A DNA stretch of 14,446 nucleotides from an uncultured bacterium (lineage in GTDB: Bacteria > Cyanobacteriota > Vampirovibrionia > Gastranaerophilales > Gastranaerophilaceae): positions 1-14,446 of the forward strand of contig CADCPD010000020.1 in the NCBI GenBank assembly GCA_902803265.1, written 5' to 3'. Of the stretch, positions 1 to 7,760 are shown piece by piece. Position 1 is the first letter of the stretch. Each line of letters opens with the position of its first letter. The notes under the pieces were generated by a model. The model was not told the origin of the DNA. It searched no databases and worked only from the letters and a program-made list of their open reading frames with translations. The position numbers were made by a program, and so were the translations under genes.

Positions 1-1848
1 GGTGACAACGTAAAAACAATGCAGGCTAACTGGATTGGGAAATCAGAGGGTGCGATTTTACGTTTCAAAGTAAAAGAAATCGAAGGGCTTGAAGTTCCTG
101 TTTATACAACAAGACCTGATACAGTTCATGGTATTACTTATCTTGTTGTTGCACCTGAATACAAAGATATTGATAAATTAACAACAGAAGAAAATAAAAA
201 AGCTGTTGAAGAATACAGAGCAAATGCCAGAAAAATGTCAGAAATCGAAAGACTTTCAACAGATAGACCAAAAACAGGTGTTCCATTAGGTACGCACTGT
301 GTAAATCCGTTTACCGGTGAAACATTCCCTCTTTGGACAGCAGATTACGCTCTTGTTGAATACGGTACAGGTGCTGTTATGGCAGTTCCTACTCATGATG
401 AAAGAGATTTTGCGTTTGCAAAAAAATATAATTTGCCGATGAAAATTGTTATTTCTCCACAAGACAGAGAATTAAAAGTAGGAGAAATGACAAATGCGTA
501 TACAGATGAAGGTATTTTGGTTAATTCAAATGAATTTAACGGTATGAAAAATACTGAAGCTAAAAAAGTAATTACTCAAAAATCTGTTGATAATGGTTTT
601 GGTGAATTTAAAACTCAATACAGATTAAGAGACTGGTTAATTTCAAGACAAAGATACTGGGGCGCACCAATTCCTGTTGTATATTGTGATAAGTGTGGTA
701 TACAACCTGTACCGGAAGATCAATTACCTGTAATGTTACCGGAAGATGTTGATTTTTCTGTTGTTGGAAAATCTCCGATAACAACTTCAAAAACATTTAA
801 AGATACAGTTTGTCCTGTATGCGGCGGACATGCTGTAAGAGAAATGGATACAATGGATACATTTATTTGCTCAAGCTGGTATTATTTGCGTTATGCAGAT
901 GCTAAAAATGCAGATAAACCGTTTGATAAAGATTTGGTAAATAAATGGCTACCTGTTGATCAGTATGTAGGCGGTATCGAACATGCAATTTTGCACTTGT
1001 TGTACTCAAGATTTTTCACAAAAGCTTTGAAAGATATCGGTTTACTTGATTTTGATGAACCGTTTAAAAATCTTTTAACGCAAGGTATGGTACTAAAAGA
1101 CGGTTCTAAAATGTCAAAATCAAAAGGTAATACCGTTGATCCGGATGAAATATTCCAAAATTACGGAGCTGATACCGCAAGATTATTTATTCTTTCTGAT
1201 TCACCTCCTGCTCGTGATTTTGATTGGTCAGATGCTGGTGTTGAAGGTTGTTATAAATTCTTAAACAGAATTTGGACACTTATTTCATCTAATCAAAAAG
1301 ATATTGACTTGAAATATAACCTTCCTGAAATTCTTTCAAAAGAAGATGATAAGTTGGTAAGAATAGTTAATATTGCAATAAAAGGTATTACAAATGATAT
1401 TGAAACAGATTTTCAGTTTAATACAGTAATATCAAAATATAGAGAACTTGTTAATTCAATTTCGGATTGGAGAAAATCAAAAGGTGATTTAACAGAAGAT
1501 GAAAAACAAGTATTCAGTTATGCAATTGCTACATTAATAAAATTAATGTCGCCTGTTACTGTTCATTTATCTGAAGAAATCTGGGAAAATTTAGGCGGAG
1601 AAGGTTCTGTTCATAGTCAATCTTGGGTTGAATATGATGAAAACAAAGCCAAACTTGCGGATTTTACGTTAGTTGTTCAAATCAACGGAAAAGTAAGAGA
1701 TAAAATTACCGTTGATGAATCAATGAGTCAGGAAGAAATGGAACAAACTGCGTTAGCAAGTGATAAAGTAAAAGAATATACTGATGGTAAAACAATTGTA
1801 AAAACAATTGTTGTTCCGAAAAAACTTGTTAATATAGTGGTTAAGTAA
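1..1848 (+). CDS. leuS: Leucyl-tRNA synthetase, 5'-truncated by window edge
   Basis: Class I aminoacyl-tRNA synthetase that charges tRNA-Leu in the cytoplasm. The frame is already open at base 1 (GDNVKTMQANWIG), so the ATG at 19 is an internal methionine and the N-terminal HIGH half of the Rossmann fold lies outside the window. Visible in order: the CP1 editing domain (YTTRPDT, then EYGTGAVMAVPTHDERDF), two CxxC pairs (CDKCG, CPVCG) of a zinc-binding insert, the TMDTFICSSWYYLRY catalytic segment, the KMSKSKGN loop at bases 1108-1131, the anticodon-binding helical domain, and the C-terminal domain (VVQINGKVRDK). About 615 codons are present out of roughly 800-860 usual for the family. The stop overlaps the next start by one base (TAATG), implying co-transcription and coupled translation. 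The family call is near certain. Confidence 0.97.
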   Translation, partial: GDNVKTMQANWIGKSEGAILRFKVKEIEGLEVPVYTTRPDTVHGITYLVVAPEYKDIDKLTTEENKKAVEEYRANARKMSEIERLSTDRPKTGVPLGTHCVNPFTGETFPLWTADYALVEYGTGAVMAVPTHDERDFAFAKKYNLPMKIVISPQDRELKVGEMTNAYTDEGILVNSNEFNGMKNTEAKKVITQKSVDNGFGEFKTQYRLRDWLISRQRYWGAPIPVVYCDKCGIQPVPEDQLPVMLPEDVDFSVVGKSPITTSKTFKDTVCPVCGGHAVREMDTMDTFICSSWYYLRYADAKNADKPFDKDLVNKWLPVDQYVGGIEHAILHLLYSRFFTKALKDIGLLDFDEPFKNLLTQGMVLKDGSKMSKSKGNTVDPDEIFQNYGADTARLFILSDSPPARDFDWSDAGVEGCYKFLNRIWTLISSNQKDIDLKYNLPEILSKEDDKLVRIVNIAIKGITNDIETDFQFNTVISKYRELVNSISDWRKSKGDLTEDEKQVFSYAIATLIKLMSPVTVHLSEEIWENLGGEGSVHSQSWVEYDENKAKLADFTLVVQINGKVRDKITVDESMSQEEMEQTALASDKVKEYTDGKTIVKTIVVPKKLVNIVVK

Positions 1849-3317
1849 TGGAATTACTAAAAAATAAAACTTTTTTGATATCAATCGCACTATGGTGTTT
1901 TATCACCATAGTGCGAATTTTAAATCATATACCTTGGTATGATGAAGCTCATGCTTGGACTATTGCGGAAGAACTTAATTTAATTCAAATTTTTGATTTA
2001 ATGAAACTTGAAGGTCATACTTTTATTTGGTACTTATTACTAATGCCTTTTGCAAAATTACATTGGGGATATCCCTACGTTATGCAGTTTTTTAATTGGA
2101 TTTTTTGTTTGTTTGCATTACTCATTCTATGGTATAAAGCGCCTTTTAACAACTTAATAAAAGTATTTATAACATTTTCATTTCCATTTCTTTATGTTTA
2201 TTCTGTATATGCAAGATGTTATTCACTAGGCATAATGTTATTGTTTTTGTTAACTGTGTTATATAGAGATAAACTTAAACATCCTATTTTATATTCAACA
2301 TTATTGATTTTATGTGCAAATACAAGCACAATGGCTTTAATAGGTGCTATAGGTTTTGGTTTATTGTTTTTATTTGATTTTGTAAAATCAAAACCTTCAA
2401 AAAATAGTGTCTTAAAAGTTTTACTTATTACTGGTTTTGGTGCAATTTTGATTTTATTACAACTATTTGGTGTTGATTCTACAGCAATAAAAGATTATAG
2501 AGGAATTAATTTTACTGCGCATGAATTATTTAAAATGCTTTTGGTGTCATCTTTTATTTTCCTTTTTTGTATTCTTCCTTTATTCTTTATATTGAAGAAA
2601 AATTTAAAAATTTTATTTTTCTTTCTTTTTACAGTTATTTTTATGACTGTTTGTTTTATGTTTAAATACTATGGACATTATTGGAATCATGCCTTTTATT
2701 GGATATATTTTGTCATAACTATTTGGTTAGTTTTAGAACAGGATATAAAGAACATTTCAAAAAAAATAGTATCTTTTATCTTAGGAATGGTTACTATATC
2801 TCAGATATTTATTCCATTTTATGTATATGATGTTTGTTTAAGCTTGACCCAAACTGACGATGCTGTAAAAATGGTAAAAATAATGTTGAATGATAAACTG
2901 TTAGAAAATAAAGTCTTTATTATAGGTAACGATACTTTTATGGGGCATATTCTTTTGCCATATGGAAAATATAAATTAATAAATTATTGTGAAGATAGAC
3001 CGTTTAATTATTATGTTGCAGATTATCCAGCAAATAATAAATTGTGTTATGAAAAAGAACTTTCTAGTAAATTTTTTAATGAATATTATACTTATTTGGA
3101 TAAAAACAGACTTATAGAACTTTTTAATAAAAATATTAATAATGATGACGAGGTTTACTCCACGGTTTCTATTAGTTCAAAAGCTTTTGAAAAAAGTGAT
3201 ATTACTTATATAAAAGATGATAAAACAGGAGAATTTTATTCTATTCAAAGATATAAATGTTTTAAAAATAAAAGTAATGATGATTTTTGCATATATAAAA
3301 TAAAAAAGAGTAAGTAA
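1848..3317 (+). CDS. GT-C-type membrane glycosyltransferase (putative)
   Basis: Multi-pass membrane protein of 489 residues. It has a first hydrophobic helix (about 8-25) followed at once by an outward loop with WYDEAHAW at 30-37. An acidic pair after TM1 is the catalytic signature of GT-C enzymes (PMT/ArnT/GT39-like), which use polyprenyl-phosphate sugar donors. Further hydrophobic segments lie near 57-68, 80-96, 103-122, 126-138, 147-178, 188-207, 229-249, 254-272, 282-296 and 306-328, and a soluble C-terminal region spans about 335-489. ARCYSLGI near 122-129 also fits this superfamily. The start is fixed by the one-base overlap with leuS. A perfect 13-bp hairpin sits in codons 13-23. Donor and acceptor cannot be told from sequence; a polymer ligase-like or uncharacterised membrane protein remains possible. 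Confidence 0.72.
   Translation: MELLKNKTFLISIALWCFITIVRILNHIPWYDEAHAWTIAEELNLIQIFDLMKLEGHTFIWYLLLMPFAKLHWGYPYVMQFFNWIFCLFALLILWYKAPFNNLIKVFITFSFPFLYVYSVYARCYSLGIMLLFLLTVLYRDKLKHPILYSTLLILCANTSTMALIGAIGFGLLFLFDFVKSKPSKNSVLKVLLITGFGAILILLQLFGVDSTAIKDYRGINFTAHELFKMLLVSSFIFLFCILPLFFILKKNLKILFFFLFTVIFMTVCFMFKYYGHYWNHAFYWIYFVITIWLVLEQDIKNISKKIVSFILGMVTISQIFIPFYVYDVCLSLTQTDDAVKMVKIMLNDKLLENKVFIIGNDTFMGHILLPYGKYKLINYCEDRPFNYYVADYPANNKLCYEKELSSKFFNEYYTYLDKNRLIELFNKNINNDDEVYSTVSISSKAFEKSDITYIKDDKTGEFYSIQRYKCFKNKSNDDFCIYKIKKSK
1885..1916. repeat. Perfect 13-bp inverted repeat inside the GT-C gene start
   Basis: The left arm TCGCACTATGGTG (1885-1897) and right arm CACCATAGTGCGA (1904-1916) are exact reverse complements around the six-base loop TTTTAT. 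The left arm abuts a second perfect palindrome, TTGATATCAA (1875-1884). The whole lies 27-68 bases after the GT-C start codon, in the sequence coding for TM1. Only four Ts follow the right arm, so it is a poor intrinsic terminator. It would fold strongly in the mRNA. Confidence 0.85.
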
Positions 3318-3332
3318 AACTTACTCTTTTTT
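3302..3332. terminator. Bidirectional intrinsic terminator between convergent genes
   Basis: The arms at 3302-3315 and 3319-3332 are exact complements (core AGAGTAAGT / ACTTACTCT) with a three-base loop. Six As precede and six Ts follow, so a U-tract forms on either strand. The hairpin overlaps the stop codon of the GT-C gene and lies 24 bases beyond the stop of the minus-strand LysM gene, so it can end both transcripts. Confidence 0.88.
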
Positions 3333-3355
3333 ATAAAATTTAAAGTAATAAATTT

Positions 3356-3913
3356 TTATTCTTCAGTTCCTAAAGGAATTGTTAAAGTTTGTCCCAATCT
3401 CAATTGATTAGGATTTGTTAAATTGTTAGCTTTTTGAATTTTTTCAGCATTTTTACTTGAATATGAACCGTAAAATCTAATAACAATAGATTCTAAATTA
3501 TCACCACTTTGAACTGTATAAGTTTCAGTAGTAAGCTTTTTAGCTTCAGTAGTATCGGCAGGAATAAATGTTAATTTTGCATCTTCAGTGGTTGTGCTGA
3601 CAGCGACAGGAGTTTCTTCAAATTCACTGTCTTTAACGGCATTCATAGAAAGATTAACTATCGTTGTTAAAATTAACATAGAAACCGCACCGAGTATAAA
3701 TCCTGTAATTATATATACTATTGGTGATTTTTCTTCTTTTGATACCGGATGGTTTATGTCTTGCCATAAAATATCAAGTTCTTTATCTTTTATTGGTTGA
3801 AAACCCATGGTTTGGGAACTGCTATAATTTCTTCTTCTGTATTTAGAAAGGGCTTCAATTGATTTAATTCTTTCTTTTGAAACGTTAGAACGTCTTAGTG
3901 TTGTGCTTTTCAT
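3356..3913 (-). CDS. Single-pass membrane protein with C-terminal LysM domain
   Basis: Protein of 185 residues. A basic, Ser-rich cytoplasmic N-terminus (about 1-62) is followed by one transmembrane helix (about 64-88), a Thr/Glu-rich linker (about 92-130), and a LysM domain at about 131-180 (TYTVQSGDNLESIVIRFYG ... NQLRLGQTLTIP). LysM modules bind the GlcNAc-containing backbone of peptidoglycan, so the protein probably tethers membrane to cell wall. No catalytic domain is present. The start is supported by GGGTGAG about ten bases upstream and by a good promoter. It is divergent from the TPR gene and convergent with the GT-C gene, whose terminator it shares. The LysM assignment is strong; the cellular role is inferred. 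Confidence 0.85.
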   Translation of the reverse strand: MKSTTLRRSNVSKERIKSIEALSKYRRRNYSSSQTMGFQPIKDKELDILWQDINHPVSKEEKSPIVYIITGFILGAVSMLILTTIVNLSMNAVKDSEFEETPVAVSTTTEDAKLTFIPADTTEAKKLTTETYTVQSGDNLESIVIRFYGSYSSKNAEKIQKANNLTNPNQLRLGQTLTIPLGTEE

Positions 3914-3948
3914 GCTAGTTTACTCACCCATTGTCTGTTACATGATTA

Positions 3949-3976
3949 ATTCTAGCATAATAGATTTCTTTATCAA
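3949..3976 (-). promoter_or_regulatory. Sigma-70-type promoter of the LysM gene
   Basis: Read on the minus strand, TTGATA (3976-3971) and TAGAAT (3954-3949) are separated by 16 bases, each matching five of six consensus positions. Transcription would start near 3942, giving a leader of about 29 bases that includes the GGGTGAG ribosome binding site. Confidence 0.6.
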
Positions 3977-4086
3977 GTATTACTATTTTTTTTAATCTAA
4001 ATAAAGTAGTTCAAACGGAGGAGATTTTGTAAAAAGTTTTAAATAAAATTTTTTTAATGCCGTAAGTTTCTCTGTAAATAAATTAT

Positions 4087-4099
4087 GGAGAAATTTATG
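4087..4099 (+). promoter_or_regulatory. Ribosome binding site that decides the TPR gene start
   Basis: GGAG at 4087-4090 stands six bases before the ATG at 4097. The upstream in-frame ATG at 4085 overlaps this GGAG and has no Shine-Dalgarno sequence before it. Initiation at 4097 is therefore preferred. Confidence 0.6.
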
Positions 4100-5761
4100 T
4101 TAAATATTGCTGCCGAAAAAAGTCAAGGAAAGACTAGCGAATTAATTTTAAATCCTATTCAAAGTTTAGAAAATGCGAGAATAGCACATGAGAGATATTT
4201 ATTAAAAGGTCAAAATGCAGACTTGCTGGAAGCTGTTAATCAGTATTTATTAACATTAGAAGCAAATCCAAAAATTTCTGAAAGTTATTACAGATTGGCA
4301 TCTTTAATGTTAGAAAACAAAGAAATTGATTTAGAAAATGCTATAGAACAATGTAAAGTTGCTATCTCTGTGGCGCCAAAAAATTCTGATGCACATCTAT
4401 ATACAGCATTTTTCATGGAAAAGGCCGGTGATTTTGAAGCTGCATCAGTAGAATATGAAAAAGCTATAAAATTTGGCGGTTTAAATTCTTCTCGTGCCAG
4501 ACTTTTATATTCATCTGGTATTTTAAGCCAGATTGATAATAAAAATTTAAGTCTTTTTAAATTACACAAGTTTTTATATCATTTAGTTTCTGGTATTTTA
4601 TTATCTGCAATTGATAAGAAATCTTTGAAAATGTTGTTTAAAAATACAGCTGATGCCGTTTTGGTAAATGTTTATAAAACTTTAGGCGTAATGTTTGAAG
4701 GAATAAATGGGTTTAAATCTTCATTAAAAATATACAAAAAAGCTGTTGAAAAAACGGGGCATAGAGGTTCTTTTTACTCGAAAACGGGTGATATCCTTAT
4801 GAGAAAAGAACAATATAATGAAGCTTTGGAATATTATAAAAAGGCATATATTTCTGAACCAAACGATAGAAATAATTTATTAAAACTTGCTACTATAACA
4901 AGAACATATCTTCCTGAGTCTATAGATGAAGCGATTGATTATTATACAGCTTTATTGAAATTTGAAAGAGATATTCCTCAAATTTATTATGAACTTGGAC
5001 ATTTATATTTGAAAAAAGGTGATAATTTTCACGCTCTTGTTGCATTCAAGCTAGCCTTAGATGCAAATCCGGAAAATCCATATTATAACAATGCAATAGC
5101 GTTTGCATATTTAAGAAGTAATATGGTTGATGATGCAATTTCTCATTATCATAAAGCTATAAAACTAAATCCTCTTGATGAATGGACAGCATTGGTGTGT
5201 AACACTTTGGGTTTGGTATACATCGATATGAAAATGGATTTCCAAGCTGCAATTTCAGCTTTTCAAGCCGGATTAGTTCTGGATAATTCAAATTATGAGT
5301 TGCACATAGAACTTGCGGATGTTTATGAATCTCAAGGCTGTCATTCAGAAGCAATAAAAGAATATTGTGAAGCAATAAAAGTAGACGAAAATAATTATTT
5401 AGCATATGCAAAATTAGGCCTTGCATTATGGGAAAATAACAATATAGACGAAGCTTTAGTTGCTTATAACAAAGCTTTGGAATTAAATCCCGAATGTGAT
5501 ACTGCATATAATAATTTAGGTATTTTACAAATAGATGCTCTTGCTGATAACAAAGAGGCTTTGAGATGTTTCTTAAAAGCAATTGATATAAATCCTAGTT
5601 ATACTCTTGCTTATTTTAATGCAGGCAGAGCATATGAAAATCTTGGTTTAGCTCAAGAAGCTGCATCATATTATCAGATGGCAATTGATTTAAACAGAAT
5701 TACTCCTGAGCTTGTTGAATCAGAAATTCAGGAAAAAATACATAGCTTATTTAGTTTATAA
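4097..5761 (+). CDS. Large tetratricopeptide (TPR) repeat protein
   Basis: About 554 residues from the preferred ATG at 4097 (558 if the ATG at 4085 is used). Two N-terminal TPR-like pairs (about 64-132, numbering from 4085) are followed by a more hydrophobic non-TPR helical stretch (about 155-205). At least eight tandem 34-residue TPRs then run from about 226 to 539, with repeated signatures such as EALEYYKKAYISEPN, AISHYHKAIKLNPLD and ALVAYNKALELNPEC. TPR solenoids are protein-binding scaffolds. No signal peptide, enzyme domain or clear transmembrane helix is visible, so it is probably cytoplasmic. It sits alone between a divergent LysM gene and its own terminator. The partner is unknown. 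Confidence 0.9.
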   Translation: MLNIAAEKSQGKTSELILNPIQSLENARIAHERYLLKGQNADLLEAVNQYLLTLEANPKISESYYRLASLMLENKEIDLENAIEQCKVAISVAPKNSDAHLYTAFFMEKAGDFEAASVEYEKAIKFGGLNSSRARLLYSSGILSQIDNKNLSLFKLHKFLYHLVSGILLSAIDKKSLKMLFKNTADAVLVNVYKTLGVMFEGINGFKSSLKIYKKAVEKTGHRGSFYSKTGDILMRKEQYNEALEYYKKAYISEPNDRNNLLKLATITRTYLPESIDEAIDYYTALLKFERDIPQIYYELGHLYLKKGDNFHALVAFKLALDANPENPYYNNAIAFAYLRSNMVDDAISHYHKAIKLNPLDEWTALVCNTLGLVYIDMKMDFQAAISAFQAGLVLDNSNYELHIELADVYESQGCHSEAIKEYCEAIKVDENNYLAYAKLGLALWENNNIDEALVAYNKALELNPECDTAYNNLGILQIDALADNKEALRCFLKAIDINPSYTLAYFNAGRAYENLGLAQEAASYYQMAIDLNRITPELVESEIQEKIHSLFSL

Positions 5762-5784
5762 TTAAAAATCTCATAATTTATTCG

Positions 5785-5813
5785 GGTATGCTTATTCAAG
5801 CATACCTTTTTTT
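5785..5813 (+). terminator. Intrinsic terminator of the TPR gene
   Basis: GGTATGCTT (5785-5793), loop ATTC, AAGCATACC (5798-5806), then seven Ts (5807-5813). It lies 24 bases after the TPR stop. The end of the T-tract overlaps the stop codon of the convergent metallopeptidase gene. Read on the minus strand no T-run follows the hairpin, so it works mainly for the plus strand. Confidence 0.9.
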
Positions 5814-7587
5814 ATGTTTTATTTAGTATTTTTGATAATTCTGCTATTGTTTTAGGAAAGTATTGTTGCAAATATTGAGAACGAATAGAGAATAAGTCTT
5901 CATTATTATATGTATTCAAAAGAGCGTTTGTTTCTGCTATCGCTTCTTGTAAACCGTCTTTTTCTTCAGAAGTTTTTATAAAGTAATTTAAATGTTCTCT
6001 TTGTGCAGAAGGGAATGCGTCATTAAATATAGCCTTTTCTTTTTCAAATACTTCGTTTATTTTTTTGTTTGAAAATATTGATTTTTTAAGAGTTTCTTCC
6101 TGTTTAACATCAACTTCATTATAATCTTTTGCATGTCCAAGTTCGTGTAACATAACAAAAAGGTTATCTCCTGTTTTTATTCTTTTGTTAACTGCTCCGT
6201 AAGTTGAATAATTTATATCGTCAATACCGTTCAAATGTTTTACTGTTTTGCTTAATGCTATTAATTCTTCTCCAGGCATTCTTTTTAAGGATTCAAGGAC
6301 TTTTTCCTTATTTCCGTCAATATAATTTTCAAATGTTATTTTTGACTCTTTGTTGTCTTTTAAATTTTTAATATTTATTTCTTTTTCGTTAACTGTTATT
6401 TCATATTTCTCGTCGTTTTTTGCAGAAATAAATTTATTATCTGAAATAACTTCAAAAGATTGAGAATTTTTTAGTAATATATTTCCATTTTTATCTGTTA
6501 TTATATAATCGCTAATTCTGTTACCTTGAGGATCGTCTTCATATAGGTATTGAGTTCTCGTTCCGTCAAGAGATGTCATATCTTTTTTTACGGTTGTAAT
6601 ACCTGTATTTTTATCTATAGAACCGTGAGATAATATTTTTTCAGAACCGTCAGGATAAACATGTTTTATATTTAAAACTCCGGCTACTTCTGATTGTTCA
6701 GTATATTCTTTTCTTAATGCTTTACCGTTTTTATCTCTTACAACTCTTATTTCATTTATCAAAACAGGTTGAGGAAGTTTTTTATTCACTTCCAGTTTAA
6801 CTTTTGATGTCGTATTTGTTCTGTTATCAATAGTTTTCTTTATTTGATATTGTTTTCCGTTAGGGAATGTTCGAGCTTTAACTTCTTCTGTGGAAATAAG
6901 ATTGAGGTCTTTGTCATATAACTCTATTTTTTTACTTGTGTCTTTTAAATCCGCAATCAAAGAAAATGCATTAGAATCATAACAATCAGTTTGGAATTTT
7001 ATTGATAATGCAGAATCTCCGCATTCTTTTTCCATTTTATTATAATATTCAACAACTTTTTCAGGGAATTTTAATAGCTTATTTTTTGATAGTGCAATAA
7101 TATCTTCTGTTTCAAGATTACTTTTTGCCAAAATTTTTGCTTTTTCAAAATCTTCATTTTTTTCTATTTTTTGAGAAAAAGCTTTTATATCAAAAGGACT
7201 GAAACGATGTGATTCATCCTCTTTTTTTATCACAGATAAATCAGCAAGATTTTTTATAGTATTTGTATCTTTTTCTAATATCTCGCAAGCAAGGGAACTC
7301 AAAATTTTTGGATTTTGAATTAAGGTTTTGAACGGTTCCCACTTATCAGGAGTTTTAATTAGTTCTTTTTTTATAATATCAATTTTTTCATCGTTAAATT
7401 TGGCTGTACCTTTGAAATTTTTAACTTCTTTTAATTCTTTTTCAATATCATTAATATTGAAATTCCCTTTAAAAGAGGTTCTTTCAAATGTATCTTTTTG
7501 AAGTCCAAAATTTAGTCTTGGTCTAATATTTTTTTGCAGACCAACCTTTGAAGTATTGTTAATATTAACGATACTTTTTATATCCAT
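5812..7587 (-). CDS. Putative lethal factor-like zinc metallopeptidase
   Basis: Protein of 591 residues with no recognisable close family over most of its length. The C-terminal domain has FVMLHELGHAKDY (HELGH at 481-485) and, 67 residues after the first His, EAIAE (548-552). This HExxH...ExxAE layout is that of gluzincin peptidases and resembles anthrax lethal factor (HEFGHAVDDY ... EFFAE), suggesting H481, H485 and E548 as zinc ligands and E482 as catalytic base. Residues about 225-400 look like beta-rich turns (FPNGK, DKNGK, YPDGS, LDGTR, PQGNR, DKNGN) reminiscent of YD/RHS-type repeats. The N-terminus has no Sec signal but carries ERTSFKGNF at 35-43. It is divergent from the lysozyme-family gene. 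The peptidase call rests on motifs; substrate, export and toxin status are unproven. Confidence 0.65.
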   Translation of the reverse strand: MDIKSIVNINNTSKVGLQKNIRPRLNFGLQKDTFERTSFKGNFNINDIEKELKEVKNFKGTAKFNDEKIDIIKKELIKTPDKWEPFKTLIQNPKILSSLACEILEKDTNTIKNLADLSVIKKEDESHRFSPFDIKAFSQKIEKNEDFEKAKILAKSNLETEDIIALSKNKLLKFPEKVVEYYNKMEKECGDSALSIKFQTDCYDSNAFSLIADLKDTSKKIELYDKDLNLISTEEVKARTFPNGKQYQIKKTIDNRTNTTSKVKLEVNKKLPQPVLINEIRVVRDKNGKALRKEYTEQSEVAGVLNIKHVYPDGSEKILSHGSIDKNTGITTVKKDMTSLDGTRTQYLYEDDPQGNRISDYIITDKNGNILLKNSQSFEVISDNKFISAKNDEKYEITVNEKEINIKNLKDNKESKITFENYIDGNKEKVLESLKRMPGEELIALSKTVKHLNGIDDINYSTYGAVNKRIKTGDNLFVMLHELGHAKDYNEVDVKQEETLKKSIFSNKKINEVFEKEKAIFNDAFPSAQREHLNYFIKTSEEKDGLQEAIAETNALLNTYNNEDLFSIRSQYLQQYFPKTIAELSKILNKT

Positions 7588-7760
7588 AATAAAATTCCAT
7601 ATAGTTATACTCTTGTTGTATGTAACGGCTGAAAAATTTTTATTCTTTAATAAATATGACTCTAATGTAAATAAATGTTAAATTTATCTGAAAGTTGGCA
7701 ATAAATAAAGCCGATTAGCCTTTATATTCATGTATAAATGTGAAAAAGTGTGGGCTAACT

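Noticed and set aside
608..796. A 62-codon open frame antisense to leuS, and similar antisense frames inside the LysM and TPR genes (3588-3800, 4288-4569, 5157-5582)
   Set aside because: Each lies fully inside a well-supported gene, lacks a ribosome site or family resemblance, and is expected from the codon use of the sense strand.
7695..7728. TTGGCA at 7695 with TTTATA or TATATT as a promoter for the lysozyme gene
   Set aside because: The spacers (20 or 22 bases) are outside the usual 16-18 range, so it cannot be assigned with confidence.
7740..7760. GTG at 7740 as the lysozyme gene start
   Set aside because: No ribosome binding site precedes it, a TATAAA box at 7733-7738 would place transcription start downstream of it, and the related frame at 8849 matches from the ATG at 7761.
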